From Actinoplanes sichuanensis (GTDB lineage Bacteria; Actinomycetota; Actinomycetes; Mycobacteriales; Micromonosporaceae), in contig NZ_AP028461.1 in assembly GCF_033097365.1 (NCBI RefSeq), positions 2,542,001 through 2,606,000 of the forward strand: a stretch of 64,000 nucleotides of DNA, in the 5' to 3' direction. The position numbers and the translations under genes were made by a program. The notes under the pieces were generated by a model, which worked only from the letters and a program-made list of their open reading frames with translations, did not search any database and was not told the origin of the DNA. Below are positions 1 to 7,669 of the stretch, in pieces (position 1 is the first letter of the stretch; every line of letters starts with the position of its first letter).

Positions 1-281
1 AGTGCGGAGATCGACTCGGGGGAGTGGGTCTGGCCGTGCGCGGTGATCTCGAAGGTCTGGCCCATCTGCCGCTTGATCAGCGACACCACCAGGTCGGGGT
101 TGAGTTTCGCGTTGGCTTTCGCGTCCTTGCCGACCACCACGTTGTCGTCGGACTCGAAGTAGACGACCGAGGGCGTGGTGTCCTCACCCACCGCGTTCTT
201 GATGATCGCGGGCCGCCCGGTGTCGTCGATCGAGGCGACACAGGAGTAGGTCGTGCCGAGGTCGATACCGAAGGTCGCCAT
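1..281 (-). CDS. Hsp70-family chaperone, N-terminal part (cut by window start)
   Basis: The first 93 residues of an Hsp70 protein are present; the rest lies beyond base 1. The protein opens MATFGIDLGTTYSCVA, the phosphate-1 loop of the Hsp70/actin ATPase fold (DLGTTYS), followed by the N-terminal Hsp70 segment TTPSVVYF. Hsp70s bind exposed hydrophobic peptides and cycle with ATP in the cytosol. The ATG at 281 lies 3 bases after the stop of the GrpE-like gene, so the two are co-transcribed and this chaperone has its own exchange factor. No dnaJ is visible on this side. It may be an accessory Hsp70 rather than the housekeeping DnaK. Confidence 0.93.
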   Translation of the reverse strand, partial: MATFGIDLGTTYSCVASIDDTGRPAIIKNAVGEDTTPSVVYFESDDNVVVGKDAKANAKLNPDLVVSLIKRQMGQTFEITAHGQTHSPESISA

Positions 282-284
282 GGG

Positions 285-833
285 TCACTCACTTCCGACG
301 GGGTCTGATACGGAGCTGTCCGGGGCCGGGTCGACGGCGTCGAACCGGTGGAATCGGGCCCGTGCCGGGCGGCGGACCTTGCCGGTCTCGATCTCCAGCA
401 GCCCGGCCGACAGTGCCTCGGCGACGGTGTTGTCCGAGTCCGGTTCGGCGGTCGGCACGGTTCCGGCCGGTGTGTGCCGACCGGCCGTGAACGGCTCTCC
501 CGGAATCGCGAAGAACAGCTCGTAGCCGCAACGCTCGACGGCCAGCCCGACCTCGTCGGCGTAACTGTCCAGCAGCTTCGCGGCGACCGGCTCGGCACCA
601 CCGAGGCGGACCGCCTCACGCACCATCGAGTCGTGCAGCCGCAGCAGATCGCTCACCACCGGCTCCAGCACGACCCGCCGCAGCCCCTCGCGGAACTCCT
701 GGTTCTCCGCGTGCAACCGGTCGATCACCGACTCCCGGTGAGCCGACCGCTGATGGAAGTCGGCGAGCTGCGCCTCCACCCGCTCCAGCCGGTCCAGAAC
801 CGGATCCGGGGGTTGCTGAATGGTTTCGTCCAC
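285..833 (-). CDS. GrpE-like nucleotide exchange factor
   Basis: A 182-residue protein with an N-terminal coiled coil (about residues 8-45, LDRLERVEAQLADFHQR) followed by the GrpE-like segment LLRLHDSMVREAV and a C-terminal portion around GYELFFAIPGEPF. GrpE proteins release ADP from Hsp70; immediate coupling to the downstream Hsp70 gene supports this role. I chose the GTG at 833 because an AGGGG ribosome-binding site sits just upstream; an in-frame GTG at 875 would add 14 residues but has no such site. The C-terminal third, after residue ~115, is divergent from housekeeping GrpE, fitting a specialised pair. Confidence 0.8.
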   Translation of the reverse strand: MDETIQQPPDPVLDRLERVEAQLADFHQRSAHRESVIDRLHAENQEFREGLRRVVLEPVVSDLLRLHDSMVREAVRLGGAEPVAAKLLDSYADEVGLAVERCGYELFFAIPGEPFTAGRHTPAGTVPTAEPDSDNTVAEALSAGLLEIETGKVRRPARARFHRFDAVDPAPDSSVSDPVGSE

Positions 834-1020
834 GGAGCCCCTCGCCCTCGGGATCGCGCCCTCACCGGGCGTCACTGTCTGGTTCGGACGCTAATCAGCG
901 TCGATCCGGAACACACCGACCGCGCGGCCCATGGACTCGTCTGTCCGGCTGACCCGATCTGCTTAAACGACATAGCCGGGCCCCGCATGCTGCGGAGACC
1001 CGGCGAGACGGCGGCGTGGA

Positions 1021-1395
1021 CTACTCCGCCGGTCCGGTGGCGCGGGTGATCCGGCCGGCCAGGAACACCACGAGGGCGACGGCCGCCGCCACCCCGAGAC
1101 CGACCGCGACCGACCCGACGGTGAGCTTCGAGGCGAACGCGCCGATCGCGAGCAGGGAGCCGAACGAACCGACCGACAGCACCGACCCGAACGAGGCGAC
1201 CGAACCGACCGACAGGACCGAACCGAACGAGCCGACGGACAGGACCGAGCCGACGGAACCGATGGACAGCACCGAGTCCGTCGAGCCGATGCTCAGGATG
1301 GAGCCGCTCGACCGGTACGAGAGGAGGTTTCGGGCGGGGCGGGCGCTGTTCGTCGTCATGGGAATCATCGTCGCCGGGTTGCGCGGCCACTTCAT
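1021..1395 (-). CDS. repeat-rich small membrane protein (S-V-G-S repeats)
   Basis: About 124 residues, function not recognised. Residues ~30-90 are built from short tandem units of the pattern GS(V/F)xSVLSVGS, a Ser/Gly/Val ladder, and residues ~95-118 form one hydrophobic helix (GLGVAAAVALVVFLAG) ending in a basic tail. The repeats are visible at the DNA level as alternating GTCGGCTCG-type units. Start is uncertain: ATGs at 1395, 1368 and 1359 are all in frame and none has a strong ribosome-binding site. It is separated by about 190 bases from the GrpE-like gene and is probably its own unit. It could be a surface- or membrane-associated low-complexity protein. Confidence 0.6.
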   Translation of the reverse strand: MKWPRNPATMIPMTTNSARPARNLLSYRSSGSILSIGSTDSVLSIGSVGSVLSVGSFGSVLSVGSVASFGSVLSVGSFGSLLAIGAFASKLTVGSVAVGLGVAAAVALVVFLAGRITRATGPAE

Positions 1396-1593
1396 CCCAC
1401 GGTGGTCGGTGCGTGCCACCAACCGATCGGTGGATGGCGGCCTACGACCTGTCCACCCCGGTCGAGCGAGATAAGGCGCGGATAAATGGCTCGCGGGGCG
1501 CTCGCGGATCGGGCAGAGTGTCCTCAACGACGGTGAGCAGAACAGCCGGAATGCTTTTCACAGAAACGTTCGGTCTTAATTGAATAGTGCTCT

Positions 1594-1664
1594 TGGGGGT
1601 TCGGCTAATGGCAGGCCACCGAGCTTTGACCTCGGCTGTGTGGGTTCGAATCCCGCACCCCCAG
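1594..1664 (+). tRNA. tRNA-Gln (anticodon TTG)
   Basis: Cloverleaf folds by eye: acceptor TGGGGGT pairs with ACCCCCA, anticodon stem CCGAG/CTCGG with loop CTTTGAC (anticodon TTG), T-arm GTGGG-TTCGAAT-CCCGC, discriminator G. CCA is not encoded. It is the first of three tandem tRNA genes. Confidence 0.88.
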
Positions 1665-1670
1665 CATCAC

Positions 1671-1743
1671 GTTCCGGTAGCTCAATTGGTAGAGCACCGC
1701 CTCGACAAGACGGAGGTCCCTGGTTCGATTCCAGGCCGGAACA
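1671..1743 (+). tRNA. tRNA-Val (anticodon GAC), slightly atypical
   Basis: Acceptor GTTCCGG/CCGGAAC, D-arm GCTC...GAGC, T-arm CCTGG-TTCGATT-CCAGG are all perfect. The anticodon stem CCGCC/GACGG has one C-A mismatch, and the loop TCGACAA puts C at position 33, where U is nearly universal. Read strictly, the anticodon is GAC (Val). The odd loop could mean a decaying or specialised tRNA. It begins 6 bases after the tRNA-Gln. Confidence 0.8.
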
Positions 1744-1752
1744 CGCAGTTAC

Positions 1753-1825
1753 GCCTGAGTAGCTCAGCGGCGAGAGCTCCGGTTTTACACACCGGCTGTC
1801 CCGGGTTCGAGTCCCGGCTCGGGTA
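1753..1825 (+). tRNA. tRNA-Val (anticodon TAC)
   Basis: Acceptor GCCTGAG/CTCGGGT (two G-T wobbles), D-arm GCTC/GAGC, anticodon stem CCGGT/ACCGG with loop TTTACAC (anticodon TAC), T-arm CCGGG-TTCGAGT-CCCGG. CCA is not encoded. It ends 6 bases before the stop of the convergent oxidoreductase gene. Confidence 0.88.
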
Positions 1826-1831
1826 CGATTT

Positions 1832-2809
1832 TCACGGGCGTGGGGACATGCCCGCGGCTCGGTAGATGGCGTCCAGGGTGCGCATCTGGGTTACCGCCTC
1901 CGCCGGGCCGGTGCCGGTGTCTCGGGCGTCGCGGAACGCCTCCAGCTGGTAGGCGTACGTCGACCGTCTGTCGGTCGTCTCGCTCCGGTCGCCGTGCCGG
2001 CCGCGGATGCGGATCCGGCCGCGCAGATGCGGATGGTACGGCCAGGACACCCGCATCCGGCCGTCCGTGCCGGTCACCTCCAGTTCGGCGCCGAGCAGGT
2101 GCCGTGACCAGATCGAGGAGACGACGCGGCCCTCCACGCCGGATTCGAATCGCAGCGTCGCGGTGATCAGCCGGTCGATGCCGCCGCGCTGCCAGGCACG
2201 GGCGGCGGTCACCTCGGGTGCGTCACCGAACAGGGCACGCAACTGCCGTACCGGGTAGTAGCCGACGTCGAGCAGGCCGCCGCCGCCGAGTGCGAGGTTC
2301 CAGCGGATGTCGCGGCCCGGTGGGATCGGCACGCAGAACGTGGCGCGGGCGGTGACGATCGGCCCGAGTTCGCCGGAGGCGAGGATGTCGCGCAGCCGGG
2401 CCTGCAGCGGATGGTGGTGGGAGTGGTAGGCCTCCATCACCACGCAGTCCGACGCGGCGGCGGCTTCGGCGACCTCTTCGGCGGCCGCGGTGTTGCTGGT
2501 GAACGGCTTCTCGCAGAGCACGTGCTTGCCGGCTTCGATGGCCGCGACGGTCCACTCGGCGTGCCGGGCGGCGGGTAGTGGAATGTAGACGGCGTCCAGG
2601 ACCGGGTCGGCCAGCAGCTCCCGGTACGACCGGTGCACGAACCGGATGCCGTGGCGGTCCGCGTATCGCCGGGCCCGGTCGGGGTCGCGGGCGGCGATCG
2701 CCTCGACCTCGACACCGTCGATCGTGCGGGCCGGGTCGAGCAGGGCGTTCTTGACGATGCGGGCCGCCCCGAGCACCCCGATGCGCATCGGCCGGGATTC
2801 GTCGTCCAT
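1832..2809 (-). CDS. Gfo/Idh/MocA-family NAD(P)-dependent oxidoreductase
   Basis: A 325-residue protein. Residues 8-125 form a Rossmann fold beginning MRIGVLGAARIVKNAL, and the family signature CEKPF (about residue 99) supplies the lysine that binds nicotinamide and substrate. The C-terminal alpha/beta domain has GGGGLLDVGYYPV, the usual glycine-rich segment leading to the catalytic region. Members oxidise or reduce sugars, inositols or related polyols; the actual substrate cannot be read. The start lies 1 base after the methyltransferase stop, so both form one leftward operon. The stop is only 6 bases from the tRNA-Val gene. Confidence 0.9.
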   Translation of the reverse strand: MDDESRPMRIGVLGAARIVKNALLDPARTIDGVEVEAIAARDPDRARRYADRHGIRFVHRSYRELLADPVLDAVYIPLPAARHAEWTVAAIEAGKHVLCEKPFTSNTAAAEEVAEAAAASDCVVMEAYHSHHHPLQARLRDILASGELGPIVTARATFCVPIPPGRDIRWNLALGGGGLLDVGYYPVRQLRALFGDAPEVTAARAWQRGGIDRLITATLRFESGVEGRVVSSIWSRHLLGAELEVTGTDGRMRVSWPYHPHLRGRIRIRGRHGDRSETTDRRSTYAYQLEAFRDARDTGTGPAEAVTQMRTLDAIYRAAGMSPRP

Positions 2810-2810
2810 G

Positions 2811-3626
2811 TCAGAACCGGAACCGCACGATCCTGGTCGACCGTTTCAGGCCCGGCACCAGGTTGAGCAGCCGGTACAGGCGGCGGGTGCCCGCGGGGGC
2901 CTTGGCCGTCAGGAGCGGGGAGTCGTTCATCGGGGCCTCGTCGACGTACCGCAGGCGGGGATGCCAGTCGGCCAGTCGCGCCGGATCGTCGAAGCCGCAG
3001 TGGAACTCGGCATCGTACTTACGCAGCGTCGGGTCCCAACGGGAGGTGCGCCAGGCCCAGACGGGCACCGTGTCGAACTGGATCTGCCCGGTCGGAAACA
3101 TGTCGACGACACTGGTCAGCAGTCGCTTGAGGTCGGCTTCGGTCAGGTACGGCACCAGGCCCTCGGCGATCATCAGCAGCGGTCGCCCCCGCGGGATCGG
3201 CTCCAGCCAGGCCAGGTCGGTGACGGCCGCACCGATCGGGGTGTAGTGCTCGCGCGCCGGCAGGAGCCGTTCCCGTAGCGCGATGACGTTGGGGTAGTCG
3301 AGGTCGTACCAGTCGACGGTGGCGGGCGGATCGATCCGGTGGACGCGCGCGTCGAGGCCGCAGCCCAGATGGAGCACGACCGCGTCCGGGTGGTCGGTGA
3401 GGAAGGCGCGGGCCCAGTCGTCGTGGGCCTTGCTGCGCACGACGGCGACCAGCCCGAGCTGGCTGGTCGCGAATCGGCCCTGGTCGTACCCGGGATCGAG
3501 GCGGCGCATCACCTGCTCGGCCCACTGGTCGCCGAGGATCGGGTCGGGCAGCCGGTTGTCCAGGGCTTTCGCCTTCAGCACCGGAGCGAGAGTCTTCTGC
3601 ACTCCGACGAGTTCAGAGCCATCCAC
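2811..3626 (-). CDS. class I SAM-dependent methyltransferase (leucine carboxyl methyltransferase-like family)
   Basis: A 271-residue protein with the SAM-binding motif VVLHLGCGLDARVHRID near residue 85, an acidic post-I strand (VDWYDLDYPNV) and a later LLMIAEGLVPYL motif typical of the LCMT/PPM-like O-methyltransferases that actinobacteria carry in many copies. These act in the cytosol on carboxyl or polyketide-type substrates; the acceptor here is unknown. The C-terminus is basic (GLKRSTRIVRFRF). It is coupled to the oxidoreductase downstream (1-base gap). It could be part of a small modifying pathway with it, but no other pathway gene is near. Confidence 0.85.
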   Translation of the reverse strand: MDGSELVGVQKTLAPVLKAKALDNRLPDPILGDQWAEQVMRRLDPGYDQGRFATSQLGLVAVVRSKAHDDWARAFLTDHPDAVVLHLGCGLDARVHRIDPPATVDWYDLDYPNVIALRERLLPAREHYTPIGAAVTDLAWLEPIPRGRPLLMIAEGLVPYLTEADLKRLLTSVVDMFPTGQIQFDTVPVWAWRTSRWDPTLRKYDAEFHCGFDDPARLADWHPRLRYVDEAPMNDSPLLTAKAPAGTRRLYRLLNLVPGLKRSTRIVRFRF

Positions 3627-3642
3627 GACCTTGACGGTACGC

Positions 3643-3864
3643 CTACCGCGGCCCCAGCCGTGCCAGCGCGGCGTGCGCCTGGGCGAGTTGTGTCGTCGCG
3701 GTCAGCATCGCCAGGTCGGCGCCGGGAACGTACGGCTCCTCGGAATGATCGTCTTCGTTGATGTTGGTCTCGTAGTCGACCAGGCAGATCTGGTAGAGCC
3801 GCTCGGCCTCGGCGATGAGTTCGGCGGCGCGGGCGGCGTGTTCCTCAGGTGTCACGCCGCCCAT
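3643..3864 (-). CDS. small hypothetical protein
   Basis: A 73-residue, acidic, mostly helical protein with no membrane segment and no recognised family. Residues 5-35 (EEHAARAAELIAEAERLYQ) and 50-71 (ADLAMLTATTQLAQAHAALARL) look like two amphipathic helices around an acidic linker. It lies between the membrane protein upstream (36-base gap) and the methyltransferase downstream (16-base gap) on the same strand, so it is probably part of the same transcript. Possibly a small helical adaptor; function unknown. Confidence 0.65.
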   Translation of the reverse strand: MGGVTPEEHAARAAELIAEAERLYQICLVDYETNINEDDHSEEPYVPGADLAMLTATTQLAQAHAALARLGPR

Positions 3865-3900
3865 GATTTCATCCGGCGGATGCCGCCGATCAGGCGCACG

Positions 3901-4236
3901 TCAGCCCGGCGATGCCAGCAGACGGATTCCGATCAGGGCGCCGACGGTCAGCAGGTAGCCGAGGGCCAGGGCGGGTGTGCGGACGGGCCGGCCGTACAGC
4001 AGGCCGCCGAGGCCGATGAGGGTGCCGATGATCGTGGCGTACACGGGCAGCGGCCGGGCCCAGTCCGGGCCGTTCGCGGGGCAGATCGGCAGTTGGCCGT
4101 CCGGGCCGATGCAGGCGTTCGAGAAGAGGAAGGCCGACGAGAACAGCGTGTAGACGGCCAGGCAGAAGAGCACGAAGAAGATCCCCAGGTACGCGGAGAC
4201 CTCACCCAGATCTCCGTGTCTCTGGTCGGTACGCAT
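3901..4236 (-). CDS. small integral membrane protein, three helices
   Basis: A 111-residue protein with hydrophobic segments at about residues 13-37 (AYLGIFFVLFCLAVYTLFSS), 63-82 (VYATIIGTLIGLGGLLYG) and 87-107 (ALALGYLLTVGALIGIRLL). Between helices 1 and 2 is a short extracytoplasmic loop with two cysteines (NACIGPDGQLPICP) that could form a disulphide. No family recognised. It lies 16 bases downstream of the SGNH lipoprotein gene on the same strand. Confidence 0.75.
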   Translation of the reverse strand: MRTDQRHGDLGEVSAYLGIFFVLFCLAVYTLFSSAFLFSNACIGPDGQLPICPANGPDWARPLPVYATIIGTLIGLGGLLYGRPVRTPALALGYLLTVGALIGIRLLASPG

Positions 4237-4252
4237 GGTTCGGAATCGTAGG

Positions 4253-4933
4253 TCACCGGTGGTCGTACAGCATTCCGGCGATCGCCTCGTGGCCGGCGGC
4301 GTTCGGGTGGTCGCCGTCCGGGGCCAGCAGGCCGGTCGGGTCGTCGGCGAACGCCACCGACGTGTCGAGGTAGGTCGCGCCGCTGTGTTCGGCGGCTCGC
4401 CGCAGCGCGTCGTTGCAGTAGCGGGTGGCCTGTTTGGCCTCGGCCAGGCCGTCCGGGCCGTACGTGCTCAGACCGACCTCGCCGTCCTCGACCACGTTCC
4501 AGTAGCCCAGCACCAGGACGTCGACCGGGCTGCCGTGTTCGCGGCGCACCGTGTCGACGATCGAGGTCACGGTGCTCTCCACCACGCGGGCGGTCGCCGG
4601 GTAGTCGTCGTGGTCGTCGAATGCCGAAGCCATGTCGTTGGCTCCGGCCATCACCACCACGACGCTCGCCGACCGGATGTCGGCGCGGATGTCGTCCGCG
4701 CCGACCTGTTGCTGTACGTCCGTCGTTTCGAAACCGGGCTGGGCCAGATTTATCGACGCGGCCCGTGGGGACAGCAGGTTCGCGTACAGGTCGGGGAACG
4801 GCGTGCAGGCGCAGGCGGTCCCGGCCGGAACCGAGTCGCCCAGGGTGACCACCACCGGCGGAGCCGGCGAGGGCGCCGGTGACGAGCAGCCGCTCAGCAG
4901 CAGCATGACCGCCGCGACCCGCCACGGTGTCAA
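4253..4933 (-). CDS. secreted SGNH/GDSL hydrolase lipoprotein
   Basis: 226 residues from a TTG start that overlaps the upstream stop (TTGA). This start gives a compact lipoprotein signal: MTPWRVAAVMLLLSGC with lipobox LLSGC; the ATG at 4903 would leave almost no signal. SGNH blocks are clear: GDS in VVTLGDSVPAG (nucleophile Ser), GAND in block III, and DGDHPNAAGH in block V with the catalytic Asp/His. Such enzymes hydrolyse esters of lipids or acetylated polysaccharide outside the cell. The overlap suggests translational coupling to the MprF-like gene, hinting at a role in envelope lipid or glycan metabolism. Confidence 0.82.
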   Translation of the reverse strand: MTPWRVAAVMLLLSGCSSPAPSPAPPVVVTLGDSVPAGTACACTPFPDLYANLLSPRAASINLAQPGFETTDVQQQVGADDIRADIRSASVVVVMAGANDMASAFDDHDDYPATARVVESTVTSIVDTVRREHGSPVDVLVLGYWNVVEDGEVGLSTYGPDGLAEAKQATRYCNDALRRAAEHSGATYLDTSVAFADDPTGLLAPDGDHPNAAGHEAIAGMLYDHR

Positions 4934-6636
4934 CGCGTGGCGAGGGCGGGCTGCGCGGTCACGACCTGACGGGCGGGCAGGAACGCCTCCGCGGTCAGCG
5001 CCGCGACCGCGATCCGCGGCAGATCCCGAGCGGTGGGGAAGCACAGGTAACGAGGTTGCCACATCGGCAGGTACTTGGCGTTCGCGCGATACAGCGATTC
5101 GATCTGCCACACCCGGGAGAACAGCCGCAGCAGCCGGTGCCACAGCCGCAGCACCGGCCCGGCGCCGAGCTGCTCGGCGCGGGCGAACACCGACCGCAGC
5201 ACCGCGAAGTTCAGCGACACCCGGCGGATCCCGAACTCCGGACCGGCCTCGACCGCGGTCACCACCATCAGCTCGGTCAGGCCGTTGGGTGCGGTACGGT
5301 CCCCGCGCATCAGGTCGAGCGAGATCCCGTCGGCGCCCCACGGCACGAACTGCAGCAACCCGCGCAGGCGGCCGTCCTCGTCGTGGGCCAGCACCATCAG
5401 GCAGTCGCCGTCGGCCGGGTCACCCAGCCGGGACAGCGCCATCGAGAAACCACGCTCCACGTCACCGTCCCGGAACCGGACGGCGGCGTCGACGACGGCG
5501 GCCAGGTCAGCGGGGGAGAGGTCCCGCTGCCGGATCGCAGTGCACGTGTAGCCGGCCCGGCGGATCCGGTGGACGGCCTGCCGCACCGAACGCATCGCGC
5601 GGCCGTCGAGGCTGAACGTGCCGACGTCGAGGACCGCTTCGTCGCCGAGTTCGATCACGTCGAGACCGGCCCGGGCGTACGCGGCGGCACCGGCCCGGCC
5701 ACAGCCGAGGACGGCCGGGGTCCAGCCGTGACGTTCCCCGTCGGCCAGCCAGGCGGCGATCGTCTCCGGCCATGCCGACTCGGCCCCGATCGGGTCACCG
5801 GCGGCGAGGCTGACCCCGCGGACCACCCGGTAGGCGACGGCCGCGTTGCCCGACGGCGTCCAGATCAGCGCTTTGTCCGACCGCAGTGCGAAGTAGCCGA
5901 GTGAGTCACCGCCGCCGTACCGCGTGAGCAGGTGACGCAGCCTGCTCTCGTCGACGGCGGTGCGCTCCGGCCGCGGCTCACCCGGCCGCAGGTACAGGAC
6001 GGCCGCGGCGAGCACGGCCAGCAACCCGAACGTCCCGGTGGTGTAGCTGACCGTGTCGGCCGCCCACGGCCGGGCGAACTCCACCGGCCCGGTGACGCCG
6101 ATCAGCCCGAGTGCCGCGTGTTCAGCCCAGGCCCGTACCCCCGGCGTGCCGATCAGATGGTCGGCGCGGACGGCGATCTCGAACAGGCCGAGCAGAAAAC
6201 CCGCGCCGGCGAATCCGATCAGCGCGGTCGCCGCGCGCCACCGGCTGCGCGGCCCGGGAAGGGCGTTGAATTCCTGGCGTACGGCCACCAACAGCGCCAG
6301 CAGCGCACCCGACACCGCCGCCGCCACCAGGTCGAGTCCCTTGACCAGATGCAGCCCGATCGCCGTCGCGGCCACGACGACCGCCAGCTGCCAGGCCCGC
6401 AACCGGCCCCGTCGCAGCCCGGCGCCCAGGTAGACGAGCAGCGCCCCGGCGGCGGCGGTGGCCGCCCGGGCGGTCAGGATCCCGGCCGCCGGCACGAACG
6501 CGGCGAGCGCCGCCATCCGTCCGTGGTGGGCCGGCAGGACCGCGGTGACGACGTTGAACACGCCGTTGAGCTGGACCAGCCGGGCGACGGCGGCTCGGGA
6601 CAGCGGTGGCCGGGGGCGCCACGTGCCTACGGTCAT
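4930..6636 (-). CDS. DUF2156 membrane protein, MprF/LysX-like aminoacyl-phosphatidylglycerol synthase family
   Basis: A 568-residue protein. The first ~225 residues hold about six membrane helices; residues ~235-545 form the cytosolic DUF2156 (GNAT-like) domain, with YFALRSDKALIWTPSGNAAVAYRVV and the typical end SLYRANAKYLPMWQPRYLCF. Family members transfer an amino acid (Lys or Ala) from tRNA to phosphatidylglycerol, altering surface charge; specificity cannot be read. There is no lysyl-tRNA synthetase fusion as in mycobacterial LysX. The ATG at 6636 follows an AAGGAG site. The promoter region contains the repeat cluster at 6680-6718. Confidence 0.85.
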   Translation of the reverse strand: MTVGTWRPRPPLSRAAVARLVQLNGVFNVVTAVLPAHHGRMAALAAFVPAAGILTARAATAAAGALLVYLGAGLRRGRLRAWQLAVVVAATAIGLHLVKGLDLVAAAVSGALLALLVAVRQEFNALPGPRSRWRAATALIGFAGAGFLLGLFEIAVRADHLIGTPGVRAWAEHAALGLIGVTGPVEFARPWAADTVSYTTGTFGLLAVLAAAVLYLRPGEPRPERTAVDESRLRHLLTRYGGGDSLGYFALRSDKALIWTPSGNAAVAYRVVRGVSLAAGDPIGAESAWPETIAAWLADGERHGWTPAVLGCGRAGAAAYARAGLDVIELGDEAVLDVGTFSLDGRAMRSVRQAVHRIRRAGYTCTAIRQRDLSPADLAAVVDAAVRFRDGDVERGFSMALSRLGDPADGDCLMVLAHDEDGRLRGLLQFVPWGADGISLDLMRGDRTAPNGLTELMVVTAVEAGPEFGIRRVSLNFAVLRSVFARAEQLGAGPVLRLWHRLLRLFSRVWQIESLYRANAKYLPMWQPRYLCFPTARDLPRIAVAALTAEAFLPARQVVTAQPALATR

Positions 6637-6679
6637 GATTTGCTCCTTCGATCTCTCGGCCGAACCTAGGAGCGCCGTG

Positions 6680-6718
6680 ATGAGAGAACGATGAGACCGG
6701 CTCTCACCCGGTTCTCAT
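6680..6718. promoter_or_regulatory. symmetric tandem-repeat operator between divergent genes (OmpR-family type)
   Basis: ATGAGA occurs at 6680 and 6691 (11 bases apart), and the reverse form TCTCAC/TCTCAT occurs at 6702 and 6713 (also 11 apart). Two head-to-tail hexamers spaced one helical turn apart are the classic footprint of OmpR/PhoB response-regulator dimers. The two pairs point at each other, between the MprF-like gene and the membrane/esterase pair. Confidence 0.55.
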
Positions 6719-6772
6719 GAGTCGTGGAGCAGATTGTCGTCGACCGCGGTGCTTTCGACGAGATGAGTACGC

Positions 6773-7669
6773 ATGTCGCTGACCGGCCTACCCCTGATCC
6801 TCGTGGTGGCGTGCGGGGTGATCGTCTCCGCGGCCGTGACCGTGTCGGCCTGGCGGCGCGACTGGCGGCCGCGGCTGCTGGTGCGGCCGGTGGGCATCCT
6901 GGTCACCGAGGCGCTGCTGCTGGTCGGGATCGGGCTGGTGGTCAATCGGTCGGAGTTGTTCTATCCGTCCTGGTCGGATCTGTTGCAGTCGTCGGACGGT
7001 GCGGCGCCCCGGGCCGCGACGCAGCCCGGTGCCCTGGACGGCTGGCTGCGTTCCCACGGTGGCACGTTCACCTGGCAGCCCTCCGGTTGGGCCGACTGGC
7101 ATCTGGCCGCGGCGCCCACGGTCGTGGTTCCGGCGGACTATCTGGACCACTCCGACCTGCGCTATTCCGTGGTCGTCGTCCTCGGCGACGGCGGGACCGA
7201 TCCACCGGCCGGTGCCGAGCAGACCGTCGTGGTGTACGCCCGTACCACGGCGGCCACCACCGCGGCGACGCTGACCGAGGACCTGCCCGCACGGCTGGGC
7301 CATGACCTGCGGGTCACCGGGCGTCGCTGGGCGCTGGTGACCCCGGCTTCCGATGTCGCGCTCGCCGACCAGGCCGCGGCGGTCCCGGGCCGGTATCCGG
7401 TGATCGCGGTGGTCCGCGGCCGGTCGGCCGCCGCCGCGCTGATCGTGGACCGTTCCGGCGGCACCCCCGCACTGGCAGGGGTGACGGTCGGTGCCGGCGA
7501 CGGGCTCGCCGACGCCGTCGCGTGGGCGGCGCAGCAGACGCCGCCGCCCCTGGCCGCCGCCGTGCCGCCGGTCTCCTGGCTGCCCGTGCACCGCCGTCCG
7601 CACCGGCCGGCCACCTCGGCCCCGACCCGTACCGGAGGAAGCCGTGTCCCCGGACAGCCTCGGCTCTGA
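6773..7669 (+). CDS. membrane-anchored protein of unknown function, coupled to esterase
   Basis: 298 residues with two N-terminal hydrophobic helices (residues 5-27 and 41-60) and a large, probably extracytoplasmic remainder. The tail from ~255 is proline-rich and basic. No catalytic motif recognised. Its last 26 bases overlap the start of the esterase gene, whose ribosome-binding site lies inside this gene, so the two are translated together. Both proteins start with two helices separated by a basic loop and share the context Y-P-(S/T)-W-(S/A) just after helix 2 (FYPSWSDLL here, TYPTWASLL in the esterase), which suggests a paralogous membrane module. Confidence 0.78.
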   Translation: MSLTGLPLILVVACGVIVSAAVTVSAWRRDWRPRLLVRPVGILVTEALLLVGIGLVVNRSELFYPSWSDLLQSSDGAAPRAATQPGALDGWLRSHGGTFTWQPSGWADWHLAAAPTVVVPADYLDHSDLRYSVVVVLGDGGTDPPAGAEQTVVVYARTTAATTAATLTEDLPARLGHDLRVTGRRWALVTPASDVALADQAAAVPGRYPVIAVVRGRSAAAALIVDRSGGTPALAGVTVGAGDGLADAVAWAAQQTPPPLAAAVPPVSWLPVHRRPHRPATSAPTRTGGSRVPGQPRL

